Shown: piece by piece, positions 42,520 through 52,568 of the stretch
Numbering within the stretch: the first letter of the stretch is position 1
Layout of the letters: each line of letters opens with the position of its first letter
NCBI GenBank assembly: GCA_023014485.1
Contig: JAJOZX010000879.1
Coordinates: 311,501 to 375,500, forward strand
Length of the DNA: 64,000 nucleotides
Direction of reading: 5' to 3'
From: Bathynomus jamesi
Taxonomy: Eukaryota > Arthropoda > Malacostraca > Isopoda > Cirolanidae
Program-made: the position numbers and the translations under genes
Notes under the pieces: model-generated
Told to the model about the DNA's origin: nothing
Seen by the model: only the letters and a program-made list of their open reading frames with translations
Databases searched by the model: none

Positions 42520-42793
42520 TACTGGGGGGGGCCGGAGAAAAATTTGTATGTTATAGATCAAATTTTTTGATAAACTGTGTTTTAAACCATGTGAAATGGA
42601 TTGAAAAGAATGAAGTAGAAATTTAGGAGAGAGAGGTTACTCAAGACCTATTCAAATAGGAAAGTTCAAGAGGCCAACTTCTCAAGTTTAGTTAAAGTTA
42701 TGTCAATCAGTTTGACTCCCTTTAGGTATAGGAAATTTATGGGATTAAAGTAAAGTTATTAAGCATTTTAACTTTGCTCAGTTTGTGTAAGTT

Positions 42794-44413
42794 TTATAAG
42801 TCACCAGTCTTAATTTTTTCTTGTAAAAGTTTTCTGGCTTTCAAAGCAGTCTTTCTTTGAGGCCTGTCTGGTTTAGTCTGAGTTACATCAGGCACATTGA
42901 GAGATTCCTCCCCAATAGTATCCTGATCCATCCTTTGGGGTAATGGTTCTAATTTAGCCCCACACTCCAAAGGATATAGTAATGTGATATCTCTGGTGGT
43001 TTCACCAGTTGCTGTTTTCAGTTTTACAACCCTGGTAACTTCGTCTTCACCAGTTTTGAGTTCCAAGACTTTTCCCATTGACCAATGTTGTCTTGGTGTC
43101 TTGTCATGTATCAACACAATGTCCCCAATTTTGACTGAATCATTCCAACTTTGTTTTGTTAATTGTTTATGTCTTTCTCTAAGACTTGTTAAGTATTCTT
43201 CTCTCCATTTTGTTATAAATTGAGTCTTGATTTGTGTCAAATGTTGGTATTTTGTGTTGAGTTCTTTGTGTCCTATTTCCCAATCTGGATCCTCTGTACT
43301 GTTATGTTCAGATTCTGGTAACATGTTTACTGTTTCTCCCTTAATTAGGTGGTTTGGTGTGAGAGGTTCTGGCTCATTAATACCATCTCCCACATAAGTT
43401 AATGGTCTGTTGTTGACAACATTTTCAATTTCTGACAGAATAGTCATGAGTTCAAAAAGTTGTAGATGTTTTGTCCCAATAGTCTTTTTAAGGCAGTTCT
43501 TTACAGTTTGTATGTTTCTTTCCCAAATTGAACCATACCATGGTGTATTAACAGGAATGTACTTCCAGGTTATGTTGTGTTTGGTTAAATGAGTTTGTAC
43601 TGTTTCACTGTCACAAATCTGATGAATAATTCTTTCACCAGATTTGAAGTATGTGGCATTGTCTGACCATATAGTTTTGGGTACAGAATTGTGTGCACAA
43701 AATCGTCTGAAAGCAGCAATAAAAGCTTCTGCTGTCAGATCTTCTACTATGTCTAGACATATGGCACGTGTGGCAGCACAGGTGAAGAGTACAATGTACA
43801 CTTTGTATTCCTTTGAATCCATTTTGTCTCCAAAACTCACATTTACCGCTCCAGTGTAGTCAATACCCGTGGTTTCAAATGGCCGAGTAAATGTTACTCG
43901 TTCCACAGGTAGGTCTGGAGGGCTTGGGGTCTTAAAGGGTCGTGAATGGATACGTTTACAAGGAATGCATGTGTTTAAAATTTTCTTTGTTTCAGTTCTA
44001 CCCTTTGGTAGCCAGTAAGTTTTTCTCAGCTCTGTCAGGGTTTGTGGGACTCCCATGTGGTGTATTTTGTTGTGGGTATCCCTGATGATGAGTTTTGTGA
44101 AGTGATTTCTCCTTGGAAGAAGAATTGGGTGCTTAGAGTTGTAAGTCAAAGTTGACTTGTTAAGCCTTCCTTTACACCTTATCAGACCCTCTGTATCCAG
44201 GTACAGATTTAGATCCATGACAAGTGAAGGAATACCTTTGTTTAATGTGCTACTGGACCTAAGATACTTCAACTCCTTGTCAAATTCTGAAGCTTGTATC
44301 TGTTTGAGCCAGTATTTTGTTGCAGTTTCTGTTAAGTTAGAAAAGGCTTTCTGAGGACAGTGTTTGAGAAGGTAGCTATTGACAAACTTGCAGCAATAGA
44401 CTGTAATTCTCAA
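42794..44413 (-). CDS. pol: BEL-B integrase region, 539 codons
   Basis: This intact frame has the H2C2 zinc block (HNKIHHMG ... CIPC), the DDE core with D in TGIDYTGAVNV, D in WSDNATYF and E in GSIWERNIQ, and the C-terminal domain KIGDIVLIHDKTPRQHWSMG. It is clearly homologous to the BEL-A integrase in every block but diverged. Its upstream edge overlaps the RNase H frame by four bases, reflecting a frameshift within a single Pol. It would integrate element DNA. Intactness despite the loss of gag and RT suggests the rearrangement is recent or the copy was mobilised in trans. Confidence 0.87.
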   Translation of the reverse strand: MRITVYCCKFVNSYLLKHCPQKAFSNLTETATKYWLKQIQASEFDKELKYLRSSSTLNKGIPSLVMDLNLYLDTEGLIRCKGRLNKSTLTYNSKHPILLPRRNHFTKLIIRDTHNKIHHMGVPQTLTELRKTYWLPKGRTETKKILNTCIPCKRIHSRPFKTPSPPDLPVERVTFTRPFETTGIDYTGAVNVSFGDKMDSKEYKVYIVLFTCAATRAICLDIVEDLTAEAFIAAFRRFCAHNSVPKTIWSDNATYFKSGERIIHQICDSETVQTHLTKHNITWKYIPVNTPWYGSIWERNIQTVKNCLKKTIGTKHLQLFELMTILSEIENVVNNRPLTYVGDGINEPEPLTPNHLIKGETVNMLPESEHNSTEDPDWEIGHKELNTKYQHLTQIKTQFITKWREEYLTSLRERHKQLTKQSWNDSVKIGDIVLIHDKTPRQHWSMGKVLELKTGEDEVTRVVKLKTATGETTRDITLLYPLECGAKLEPLPQRMDQDTIGEESLNVPDVTQTKPDRPQRKTALKARKLLQEKIKTGDL

Positions 44414-45423
44414 GAGTTTGTTAGGTCTGAATAAAGGTGATAGTCAAATATAGGTTTGTCCTCAGTGATCTTTTCAGTTGTTGTAGAGTTGAGTGTGAGG
44501 TTAACTACTTTGGCTGGCCAAAGATCCTCACATGTTAGCCATTCGGGCCCTTCATACCAGATTTTATTTGTTTTCAACAGCTTGTAAGAGAGCCCTCTTG
44601 TCAAAAAGTCTGCAGGATTCTCTTTTGTTTTTATGTACCTAAATTTGATACCAAGGTTTGTGTTTGCAGTTTTGATTTCTGTTAGTCTGTTTTTCACAAA
44701 TATATTTTTGCAAGAAGTTGTATCTGTGTTGGTCACCCATGTTAGACAAATTTGACTGTCTGTCCTTAAGTAAATGTTTGTTATGTCAACTTCTTTATAC
44801 ACTTGTGAAAGAAAGTCTGCTGTTTTAACTCCCAATGAGACAGCTAATAATTCAAGTTGTGGTACAGTTTTCTTTTGGTTTAAGGGTGCCACTTTTGCCT
44901 TTGAATAAACCAAGTTACTTTCATTTTCACTTGTTAAATAGGCACAACACCCGTAAGCTTGTGTGCTGGCATCTGTAAAAATGTGTAGTGTTTGAGATTT
45001 CAATCTGTAGCCAGCACATCTTGGTACGTAGATGTCTTGAACTTTGTTCAAGTCTGTGGCTAATTTTTTCCAATGAAGTTGGTCTTCCACTGAAAGTGGT
45101 TCATCCCAATCAATTTTCTTTTTCCATAAGTCTTGCAAAAGGATTTTGGATCTTATGGTTGCTGGTAAATATAATCCAATGGGGTCGAAAATTTTGGATG
45201 ATTCTGAAAGCACTTGTCTTTTTGTATCGGCATTTGGATTTAAGTTATAACTCTTTGTGCAAAGAGTGTCATCGTGTTCGGAATTCTGTTTTAAAAACCA
45301 AAGCATTCCAAGTGTTTTCGTGTAATTGTTTGGTTCAATGTTCCCATTGTTGTCTTTTGTTATTTGTTCATTTAATTTAGGAGAATTAGAAAGAGTTTGT
45401 ACTGTATTCAAACCTCCTACCAC
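44410..45423 (-). pseudogene. pol: BEL-B RT C-terminus and RNase H
   Basis: An open frame of 337 codons starts just after the place of the YVDN motif. It contains SSKIFDPIGLYLPATI, IFTDASTQAYGCCAYL (RNase H first aspartate), VPQLELLAVSLG (glutamate), LRTDSQICLTWV (aspartate) and ENPADFLTRG. The N-terminal RT palm, protease and gag are absent: at 45424 the sequence changes to an integrase-like scrap and tandem repeats. RNase H would degrade the RNA strand, but without RT the protein is incomplete. Confidence 0.85.
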
Positions 45424-45529
45424 TTCAGACTAGTCAATACCCGTAGTTTTAGTGGAGTAAATTTACTCCTCCACAGGTAGATCTGGAGGGCTTGGGGCTT
45501 TGAATCCTGTACTGTTTTTGTGTTGTTTG
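45424..45529 (-). pseudogene. BEL integrase scrap 1 inside BEL-B
   Basis: The segment AGTCAATACCCGTAG through CTGGAGGGCTTGGGG closely resembles 43857-43930 of the intact integrase (around the IDYTGA block). It is in the same orientation and truncated on both sides. Confidence 0.75.
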
Positions 45530-46590
45530 GCCTATGGCCAAGGGAGGCCACAAGACCCTTTTTGTTTGGTCTCTGGCCAAAGGAGGCCACAAGACCCTTG
45601 TTGTTTGGTCTCTGGCCAAGGGAGGCCACAAGACCAATGTTGTTTGGTCTCTGGCCAAGGGAGGCCACAAGACCAATGTTGTTTGGTCTCTGGCCAAGGG
45701 AGGCCACAAGACCCTTGTTGTTGGCTCTGGCCAAGGAGGCCACAAGACCCTTGATGAATATGTTGGGCTATGGCCAAGTGAGCCATCAGCCCTTGATGAA
45801 TATGTTGGGCTATGGCCAAGGTAGGCCATCAGCCCTTTGATGAATTTGTTGGGCTATGGCCAAGGTAGGCCAAGCCCTTTGATGATTTGTTGGGCTATGG
45901 CCAAGGTAGGCCAAGCCCTTTGATGAATTTGTTGGGCTATGGCCAAGGTAGGCCATCAGCCCTTTGATGAATTTGTTGGGCTATGGCCAAGGTAGGCCAT
46001 CAGCCCTTTGATGATTTGTTGGGCTATGGCCAAGGTAGGCCATCAGCCCTTTGATGAATTTGTTGGGCTATGGCCAAGGTAGGCCATCAGCCCTTTGATG
46101 AATTTGTTGGGCTATGGCCAAGGTAGGCCATCAGCCCTTTGATGATTTGTTGGGCTATGGCCAAGGTAGGCCATCAGCCTTTGATGAATTTGTTGGGCTA
46201 TGGCCAAGGTAGGCCATCAGCCCTTTGATGAATTTGTTGGGCTATGGCCAAGGGTAGGCCATCAGCCCTTTGATGAATTTGTTGGGCTATGGCCAAGGTA
46301 GGCCAAGCCCTTTGATGATTTGTTGGGCTATGGCCAAGGGTAGGCCATCAGCCCTTTGATGAATTTGTTGGGCTATGGCCAAGGGTAGGCCATCAACCCT
46401 TTGATGAATTTGTTGGGCTATGGCCAAGGTAGGCCATCAGCCCTTTGATGAATTTGTTGGGCTATGGCCAAGGGTAGGCCAAGGCCCTTTGATGATTTGT
46501 TGGGCTATGGCCAAGGGTAGGCCATCAGCCCTTTGATGAATTTGTTGGGCTATGGCCAAGGGTAGGCCAAGGCCCTTTGGAGTAGAGTAG
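45530..46590. repeat. Tandem array of about 44-bp hairpin-forming units
   Basis: About 24 units. The left subfamily (about 45530-45745) has an outer stem GGTCT/AGACC and the right subfamily (about 45765-46580) has GGGCT/AGCCC. Both share the inner stem TGGCC/GGCCA and an AAGG loop start. Some right units lack TC or AT and show AAGCCC. Every unit can fold into a short hairpin. Open frames of repeated GQRPNN- or WPREATR-type peptides in several frames on both strands are a by-product of the 43-45-bp periodicity. Confidence 0.9.
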
Positions 46591-46596
46591 TTTGTT

Positions 46597-46734
46597 TGTA
46601 CGTGTCACTGTCTAACCATATAATTTTTGGCACAAAATTATGTGCACAGAATCAGAGCGCAGCAATAAAAGCTTTTACTCTCCGATCCTTGGTTATGTTT
46701 AGACAGGTTTTTGTGTTTGAGACACATGAAAGAG

Positions 46735-46770
<36 letters not shown>

Positions 46771-46990
46771 CATTCCTCCGAATCCAGTTGGTCTTCAAAA
46801 CTTGGATTCACCACTCCAATGAAATTAATACCCGTAGTTATGAATGAGAAAATGTTGTGTATCCTACAGGTAGGTCTGGAAGGTTTGGGGTTTTGAAGGA
46901 ATCCAATCTGTTTGCAAGGAATGTATGTGTCTGTTGATGAAATCTGTTGTGTTTCTTCTTTTAAAAGAAGAATTGGATGTTTGAAGTCGT
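46597..46990 (-). pseudogene. BEL integrase scrap 2 inside BEL-B, with (GT)n
   Basis: Phrases such as CTGTCTAACCATATAA, AGCAATAAAAGCTTTTAC and TACAGGTAGGTCTGGA follow the same order as 43660-43935 of the intact integrase but with many changes and indels. A (GT)n tract at about 46738-46768 replaces part of it. Together with scrap 1 it brackets the tandem array. Confidence 0.75.
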
Positions 46991-47140
46991 ATGTATATAT
47001 TTATATACTGTACCGTACGTATGTGTGTAAATGTGTATTTTGTTATAGGGTTTTATTTTTGGGTTTTGGATTAGGTTAATCAATTTGGCTGAGTAAAGAC
47101 CCTCAAACGTTGCATTTGAGACCCTTATATCAAGCCTTGT
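46991..47140. other. AT-rich spacer in BEL-B
   Basis: Non-coding, no repeat recognised. Confidence 0.5.
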
Positions 47141-47490
47141 TTGTTTTATGCCTATATGTCAAATAGGACTTAGAATAGGTTGGGCCTATATGTCAAATAG
47201 GACTTGGAATAGGTTGGGCCTATATGTCAAATAGGACTTGGAATAGGTTGGGCCTATATGTCAAATAGGACTTGGAATAGGTTGGGCCTATATGTCAAAT
47301 AGGACTTGGAATAGGTTGGGCCTATGTCAAATAGGACTTAGAATAGGTTGGGCCTATATGTCAAATAGGACTTAGAATAGGTAATAGGTTGGGCCTATAT
47401 GTCAAATAGGACTTGGAATAGGTTGGGCCTATATGTCAAATAGGACTTGGTATGCCTATATGTCAAATAGGATTTGGAATAGGTTGGAAT
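47141..47490. repeat. Tandem array of a 34-bp unit, about 10 copies
   Basis: The unit runs GGCCTATATGTCAAATAGGA plus CTTGGAATAGGTTG. Most copies are identical; a few carry A for G or lose 4-10 bp. CCTAT and ATAGG within each unit can pair. Confidence 0.93.
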
Positions 47491-47559
47491 AGGGTCACGA
47501 ATAGGTGTTAGGTGGGTGTAGGTTTGAATTCGTGCAATTGCTTTAGGTCTTTGTGATGT

Positions 47560-47650
47560 TACAGTTCGAGTCGAATTTTGTGATGTTACAGGTCTGAGTC
47601 GAATTTTGTGATGTTACAGGTCTGAGTCGAATTTTGTGATGTTAATGAGT
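47560..47650. repeat. Short tandem array, about 29-bp unit, 3-4 copies
   Basis: The unit is GAATTTTGTGATGTTACAGG plus TCTGAGTC. It lies in the BEL-B leader region and is non-coding. Confidence 0.9.
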
Positions 47651-48162
47651 CTTATGAGTAAGTTAAATTGCTGGAATAAATTTTATAACCTACACCACAG
47701 GTTCAATTATAAATTTAGTGTTTTTAATTAGGATAGGCCTTGAGTGTAAGGAGTAAGGCCTACTTTAAGAGGTAGGCCTATTATGTAAGGTAAAGTTAGA
47801 TGGGCCTACTAAATAGGCCTACCTCTTGGGCCTACCAAGTAGGCTTATGTTTGGGCCTATTATTTTATAGGACCTCAAATGAGTTAAGCCTGTTAAATTA
47901 ACAAGGCTTAGTTTTGAATTTGAAGAGTAGGACCTATTAAATAGGCTTAATGTTGCGGGCCTATTATTTTTAGGACCTATAATAAGTTATGCCTGTTAAA
48001 TGAACAAGCCTTTGTTTTCGATTAGTGTAAAGGTAAAGGGATTGGTTCCCAGTTTTAGGCCACCATATGAAAAAACTATAGTGGGGTTACGGTTGAAATT
48101 GGGGTTAGGCCAATGAGGTAAGCCTAGCCTTGCGTGTCAGTGTAAATTGTAGAGGGGTTAGT
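47651..48162. other. BEL-B leader, rich in GGCCTA motifs
   Basis: AT-rich sequence has many GGCCTA/TAGGCC words. Around 48057-48085 a GGCCACCATATGAAAAAACTAT phrase in pieces imitates the PBS/LTR junction found at 48172-48195, probably an old partial duplication. No coding frame. Confidence 0.6.
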
Positions 48163-48180
48163 TCCCCACACGGGCCACCA
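48163..48180 (-). promoter_or_regulatory. BEL-B primer-binding site
   Basis: On the reverse strand TGGTGGCCCGTGTGGGGA lies directly downstream of the 5' LTR end. It is nearly identical to the BEL-A site, so both elements probably use the same tRNA primer. Confidence 0.75.
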
Positions 48181-48962
48181 TTTGAAAAAACTATATAGGG
48201 CTATGGGTTGATTGCCTGTGCCCTCATCCGTTGGAAATTTCCAGCAGATTTCAGTGGAGGGTTACCGACAAAAGCCCTATGCTTTTTCGTTAGAGAGTTA
48301 TGAATATGTAGGTCTTTAAAGGACCTCTTTATATTTATAGTGATTACGGTAATTCTAGCGTCGGGATTTGCGCGACGTACAGTATACTAGAATGAAAATA
48401 ATTTGCCTCACCTTATTTTTGTTGGGTCTTTGTTTGCTTCGATGTAGGGCGTTACGATCATCTTCGGTGTAGGGCCGCCACGATCGAGTTTCGCGACGAA
48501 TTTACTTAAGGTAATTAATATAGGCAGTCACTATAAACCCCTGAAGGAATAGGCCTATCCTTTTATAGTCTTAGGTTTTATATTATAAGGAATTCACTCA
48601 GGACTCTAGGGGGACAAAGACATCCTCCGCGTTTAAAGCTTTGCTGTAACATAAACAGCCCTGAGAGCCGTTCCTTGGTTCTGGTGTATTATTTGCCGAA
48701 CTAGCATTAATTTTGTTTGGTCTACTCCTTCGTAGACTAAACAATAAATTGGGTTTTCTTGTTGCTATGTGGGGCTGATTCATACATACAGGTTCTTTGT
48801 ACGTATGGCAATTCAATTATTTCATTCCCAATAGGCAATGTCGCCAATCCCGAGGCAATTTTGTATAGATATTTAATTCAATTAATTAATAATTTATATT
48901 TAATTATGAAATAAATGTACCACATATGATACCATGTTGTGAGTGCGTATAGTTTTTCCATA
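48181..48962 (-). repeat. BEL-B 5' LTR, 782 bp
   Basis: Direct copy of 41749-42519, longer by several small insertions (for example around 48312-48340). Its outer end abuts AAATG at 48963. Confidence 0.9.
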
Positions 48963-50775
48963 AAATGTATCCTCAAACAACTTGTAAAGACATAAATGAA
49001 AAAACTCCCCTTGTTAAACATGGAAAAATTCTCTAACAGGAAAAAAATGGTCAGAATCACTGCCTATGTTCTACGGTTCATAGAAAACTTAAAGTACTTC
49101 CGCACTCACAAATATAACCCCAAATGTAACCTAACAATGGAAGAACAAATTGCTGTTTTGGAGAAAAATCATACAGCTTACAAAACTAAGGCCACAAACT
49201 ACTGGATAAAATTGGTCCAGCAACAACATTTCTCAAAAGAAAAAGAAATAATCAACAAACTAAATAAAGGAGAAAAAGTTGAGGACCTAACAAAGCTGCA
49301 AAAGAATCTAAAACTCTTCATTGACAAAGAAGGGTTAGTCAGAACAATGGGGAGATATAAATATGCAACCAACCTTAACTATTTTGCTAGGTATCCTGTA
49401 CTACTGCCTGAAAATTCTCATTTAACAACGTTAATCATAACTGAATGTCATGCAAAAGCCAGTCATGCAACCTTAGCTACCACATGCAATTTCCTCAGAC
49501 AGGAATTCTGGATCCCCAAAATAAGGCAAGTAGTTAAAAAGATTCTGAAACAATGTCTGTTTTGCCAAAAATACTTTGCCATGGCTTATGAAGTTCCTAC
49601 TACTGGACCATTAGTAACGGAACGTTTAAGCTATGAAAAACCCTATGAAAAAACTGCCCTTGACTATGCTGGTCCAATTTCTGTCCAGGATGAGAATAAC
49701 CACTTCATGAGTCTACTTATTATTGTTCACTTGCTGCGCCACCAGATTCACCAGCCTTCACATCTGCACTGACCTTTCTGCTAAAACCTTTTTAAGAGAA
49801 CTCTACCATTTGTCCTTAAACTACTCCCTTCCAAAAGTTTTGATTTCAGACAATCAGTCCACCTTCAAAAGATCTGAAGATTACCTTAAACATTGGTTTC
49901 AAAATGTTCTTGTGTCTCAGTACCTCTCTGATCATGGTATCCAGTGGAAATTTACAGCAGCCTATTCACCCAGAACCTTAGGGATAGCTGAAAGAATGGT
50001 GGGTTTAGTCAAAAGAGCCCTCTATACCTCCCTAAAAGGAAGAAAAATCCCTTTAACTGAACTAAAAACAATTGTTCTTGAAATAATGAATACAATTAAT
50101 TCAAGACCACTCACTTATGTTAACTCAAATGAAGATCCCTCCTCTGACCTACTAACTCCTTTCAAGTTGCTTTTTGGGTATGACAATACCAAATTCAACT
50201 TTTTAACCACTAATGATACCCAAGAAGCTGCTAATGAAGGTGATCAGGTGGACTCCGATTATATGACAGCAACAGAGGACAAAGAAAGAAAGAAAATACC
50301 GGATTACTTTCATAAGGGAGTTAAACAATCTAAAGAAATCAAAGAAAGATGGCAATATGAATATTTGAGTAGTTTGAGGGAAAAAGAATACCACCAACAC
50401 AAACAACCAGTAAGTAAAGAACCTAAATTAGGAGAACTGTGCCTCTTAGATGAAAATTCTATGAATCTCAAATACTTCTGGAAGATTGCTGTAATTGAAA
50501 CATTACACCCAGATAAAGATGGCATAGTCAGGCATGTAACTGTAAAAACACCCAATGGTCACTTCTCCAGAAGACACATATATCGGTTATACCCACTTGA
50601 AATAACTGATAAACTGAATATTGACCTGGAAGAACTTGAAAATTCCTCCACTGAATCAGGAACTGTAGATTATCCTGACACTACTACTGCCGCTACTCAA
50701 CCCCGACCACAAAGACAAGCTGCAGTTAGATTTCGGGAAGAACTGCAAAGAAAAATACAGAGTGGATCTTTGTGA
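48963..50775 (+). pseudogene. pol: BEL-C integrase, frameshifted once
   Basis: Coding resumes after the BEL-B target duplication. The first frame (to 49772) contains MVRITAYVLRFIENL, an H2C2 block (ECHAKASHATL ... CLFC) and the first integrase aspartate in ALDYAGPISV. A shift near 49725-49735 moves to a frame running to 50775 with LISDNQSTFKRS (second aspartate), LGIAERMVGLVKR (glutamate) and the C-terminal LGELCLLDENS and YFWKIAVIE blocks. It is more distant from BEL-A and BEL-B than they are from each other. The stop at 50775 is about 200 bp before the LTR, as in other BELs. Confidence 0.85.
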
Positions 50776-50961
50776 AGACCACAAATTGAAAATTGCAAAT
50801 AACTGTAAATAGCTATAACTTAGGACTAACGTTCTACAGAAAAGACGTTTTCATTTTCATATTTCACCTAAAAGGAACTTTTCTGTAGAGCACGTCATTT
50901 TCATTCATCATAGTGGTGAGAAAAAAAAAAATTTTCCAAGAATATAATTCTGGGTAAATTT

Positions 50962-50978
50962 TTTTCCCTTGGGGGGAA
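50962..50978 (+). promoter_or_regulatory. BEL-C polypurine-type tract
   Basis: TTCCCTTGGGGGGAA stands directly before the LTR start TGTTAAAA. A G-rich run ending at the LTR edge is the usual plus-strand primer site. Confidence 0.7.
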
Positions 50979-51416
50979 TGTTAAAAAAAAAAGTTTGGTA
51001 GAAATAATCACATATATTTCCAAATAAAATATAAACAAAACAAATATTTACCACAAAATAAATATAGAATAAAAATAAGTTAATAACCCTCGTTTCTAAC
51101 CAACCAACTAGTGAAGTTGGGTTTCCCTAATTAACAAAAGGAAGAAAGAAAAAGTTTCTGAGACAAAGAAAAACTGAGCTCTTTGTTAGACATCGAAAAA
51201 TTTTGACTGCTGAATCAAGTGGGCTAGTTTTTTCATAAAAAATTCTTGTAGTTCCCCAACTAACCGGGCAACTTAAAGTCAACCTTTAAACCTCAATATT
51301 AACCACTGCAATTAAACTAAAAACTAAAACCCTGTTTAACTAAATAGTGGCCTACCAGAACTAGGTATAAGTAGCTTAATCAAAATACATAACTAAGGTA
51401 AGAGATTAAAACTAGG

Positions 51417-51956
51417 GGATCAAGTAAAGATAATCCCTCCCAGGTCACACTAGTAAAGCAAATCCCTCCCAAAAATGACCAAGTAAAGATAATCCCTCCC
51501 AGAAAGTAAAGTAAAGTGAAGCAGTCTGACATAAAGATAAAAATTAAGAGAATCTTTTTTTAAAAAATGATTTGAAAACAAAATTGATTAAAATTAATTT
51601 ATTACAATGGATCAAGTAAAGATAAGCACCCCCAACCTTTTTTAGTTAGCTTTATAAGGCTGACTAACGAAAATATCACGACTTAACCTAACCAATCGTT
51701 AGGTCAACTGTACGCCCTTGACGATTGGTTAGGTTAGGTCGTGATATTTTCGTTAGTTAGCCTTATAAAGCTAACTAAAAAAGGTTGGGGGTGCTTAACT
51801 TTACTTGATCCAAAGACTTTAATTAAAGCGGTATTGCGGTATTGCGGTAAAGCGGTATTACCAACTTTACCAAGTAAAGATGATCCCTCCTAAAAAATGA
51901 TCAAGTAAAGGTAGTCCCTCCTTTTTCTGTTGGGAGGGATTATCTTTACTTGATCC
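51417..51956. mobile_element. MITE in BEL-C LTR, 540 bp, 8-bp duplication
   Basis: Ends GGATCAAGTAAAGATAATCC and its exact inverted complement. AAACTAGG (51409-51416) and AAACTAAG (51957-51964) flank it. The sister LTR shows the empty site (complement of AAAACTAGGTACCTAG near 54070-54090), which proves the 8-bp duplication with one later change. An 8-bp duplication points to hAT or P. Internal CAAGTAAAGATAATCCCTCC copies repeat near both ends. Confidence 0.9.
51609..51811. mobile_element. Inner hairpin MITE, 203 bp
   Basis: Nearly perfect foldback with 97-bp arms. It starts GGATCAAGTAAAGATAAGCA and ends with the complement. It shares the first 17 bp with the surrounding MITE, so a relative has inserted into it or its core was amplified. 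No clean target duplication is visible. Confidence 0.85.
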
Positions 51957-52551
51957 AAACTAAGTACCTAGAAGAAACTCGAACCGGGCTACAACAGCCC
52001 TAACTAAATAATTAAATGGCTGCAATAGCTCCTATTAAAACTTAAGGGCAATATAGCCCTAACTTAACTTAAGTAAAAACCTTCAAAACCTTAAACCTTT
52101 AAAAACAAAAACTTAAGGGCAATACAGCCCTAGCCTAACTTAAACTGCAAAACCTAGGTCTGGGAAATAGCCCCTATGAATAAATAACTTAGCAGTGTGC
52201 CAAATAGTGACTTAACTTAAATAAAATTCAAAATCTGGAAACTAAATGAAACTTATGGACTAGTTAGAGACAGAAAGGGTAACGTTCAACTGGCAACTTC
52301 ATTTTTGGTAAGTCTAAATTAATTTTAATGAACTTAGCTTGACCATAGTAATCTGGCTGCCGACCAAATTTTAACCTTAAAACCACTACAGCCTACAGTG
52401 AAAAAGTCTGTAGCTATGTTGACAGTGTCTAAATGGGCCATTATTATTTCTATAATTACTGTCTATTTAAAGTAAACTTAGCCTTAATATTGCACCTAAA
52501 TAAAAATAATCTCTCTCAAAAAAAAAAAAAATTTCAATAAATTTTTCAATA

Positions 52552-52568
52552 TGGCGCCCCGGGTGGGC
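52552..52568 (+). promoter_or_regulatory. Primer-binding site after the forward BEL-C LTR
   Basis: TGGCGCCCCGGGTGGGC follows the LTR end directly and matches the reverse-strand site at 53469-53486 except for one fewer C. Homology to the authentic leader stops right after it, and the reverse-strand gag follows. Confidence 0.8.

Larger units (their letters stand above)
41749..48962 (-). mobile_element. BEL-B: second BEL/Pao element, reverse strand, 7.2 kb
   Basis: Two LTRs in direct orientation (41749-42519 and 48181-48962) are flanked by AAATG on both sides (41744-41748 and 48963-48967; a sixth T also matches). Integrase and the RT C-terminal/RNase H part are present. Gag, protease and most of RT are missing, and the 2.7 kb in their place is tandem repeats and scraps of integrase. 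It is therefore a non-autonomous chimera that nevertheless kept LTRs, PBS and pre-LTR block. LTR termini and PBS are close to BEL-A. Confidence 0.88.
50979..52551 (+). repeat. BEL-C LTR in forward orientation, enlarged by a MITE
   Basis: Inverted relative to the LTR at 53487-54504 and matching it along its length except for the 548-bp MITE insertion (51417-51964 with the duplication). It begins TGTTAAAAAAAAAAG and ends TTTTTCAATA. It follows pol and a PPT like a 3' LTR, yet it is also followed by a primer-binding site like a 5' LTR. Confidence 0.88.

Noticed and set aside
45449..45840. Overlapping open frames with repeated GQRPNN- or WPREATR-type peptides
   Set aside because: They occur in several frames on both strands at once, as expected from a tandem repeat, with no start or domain.
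47141..47490. CRISPR-like array of 34-bp repeats
   Set aside because: Units are directly adjacent without unique spacers and the DNA is eukaryotic retroelement sequence.
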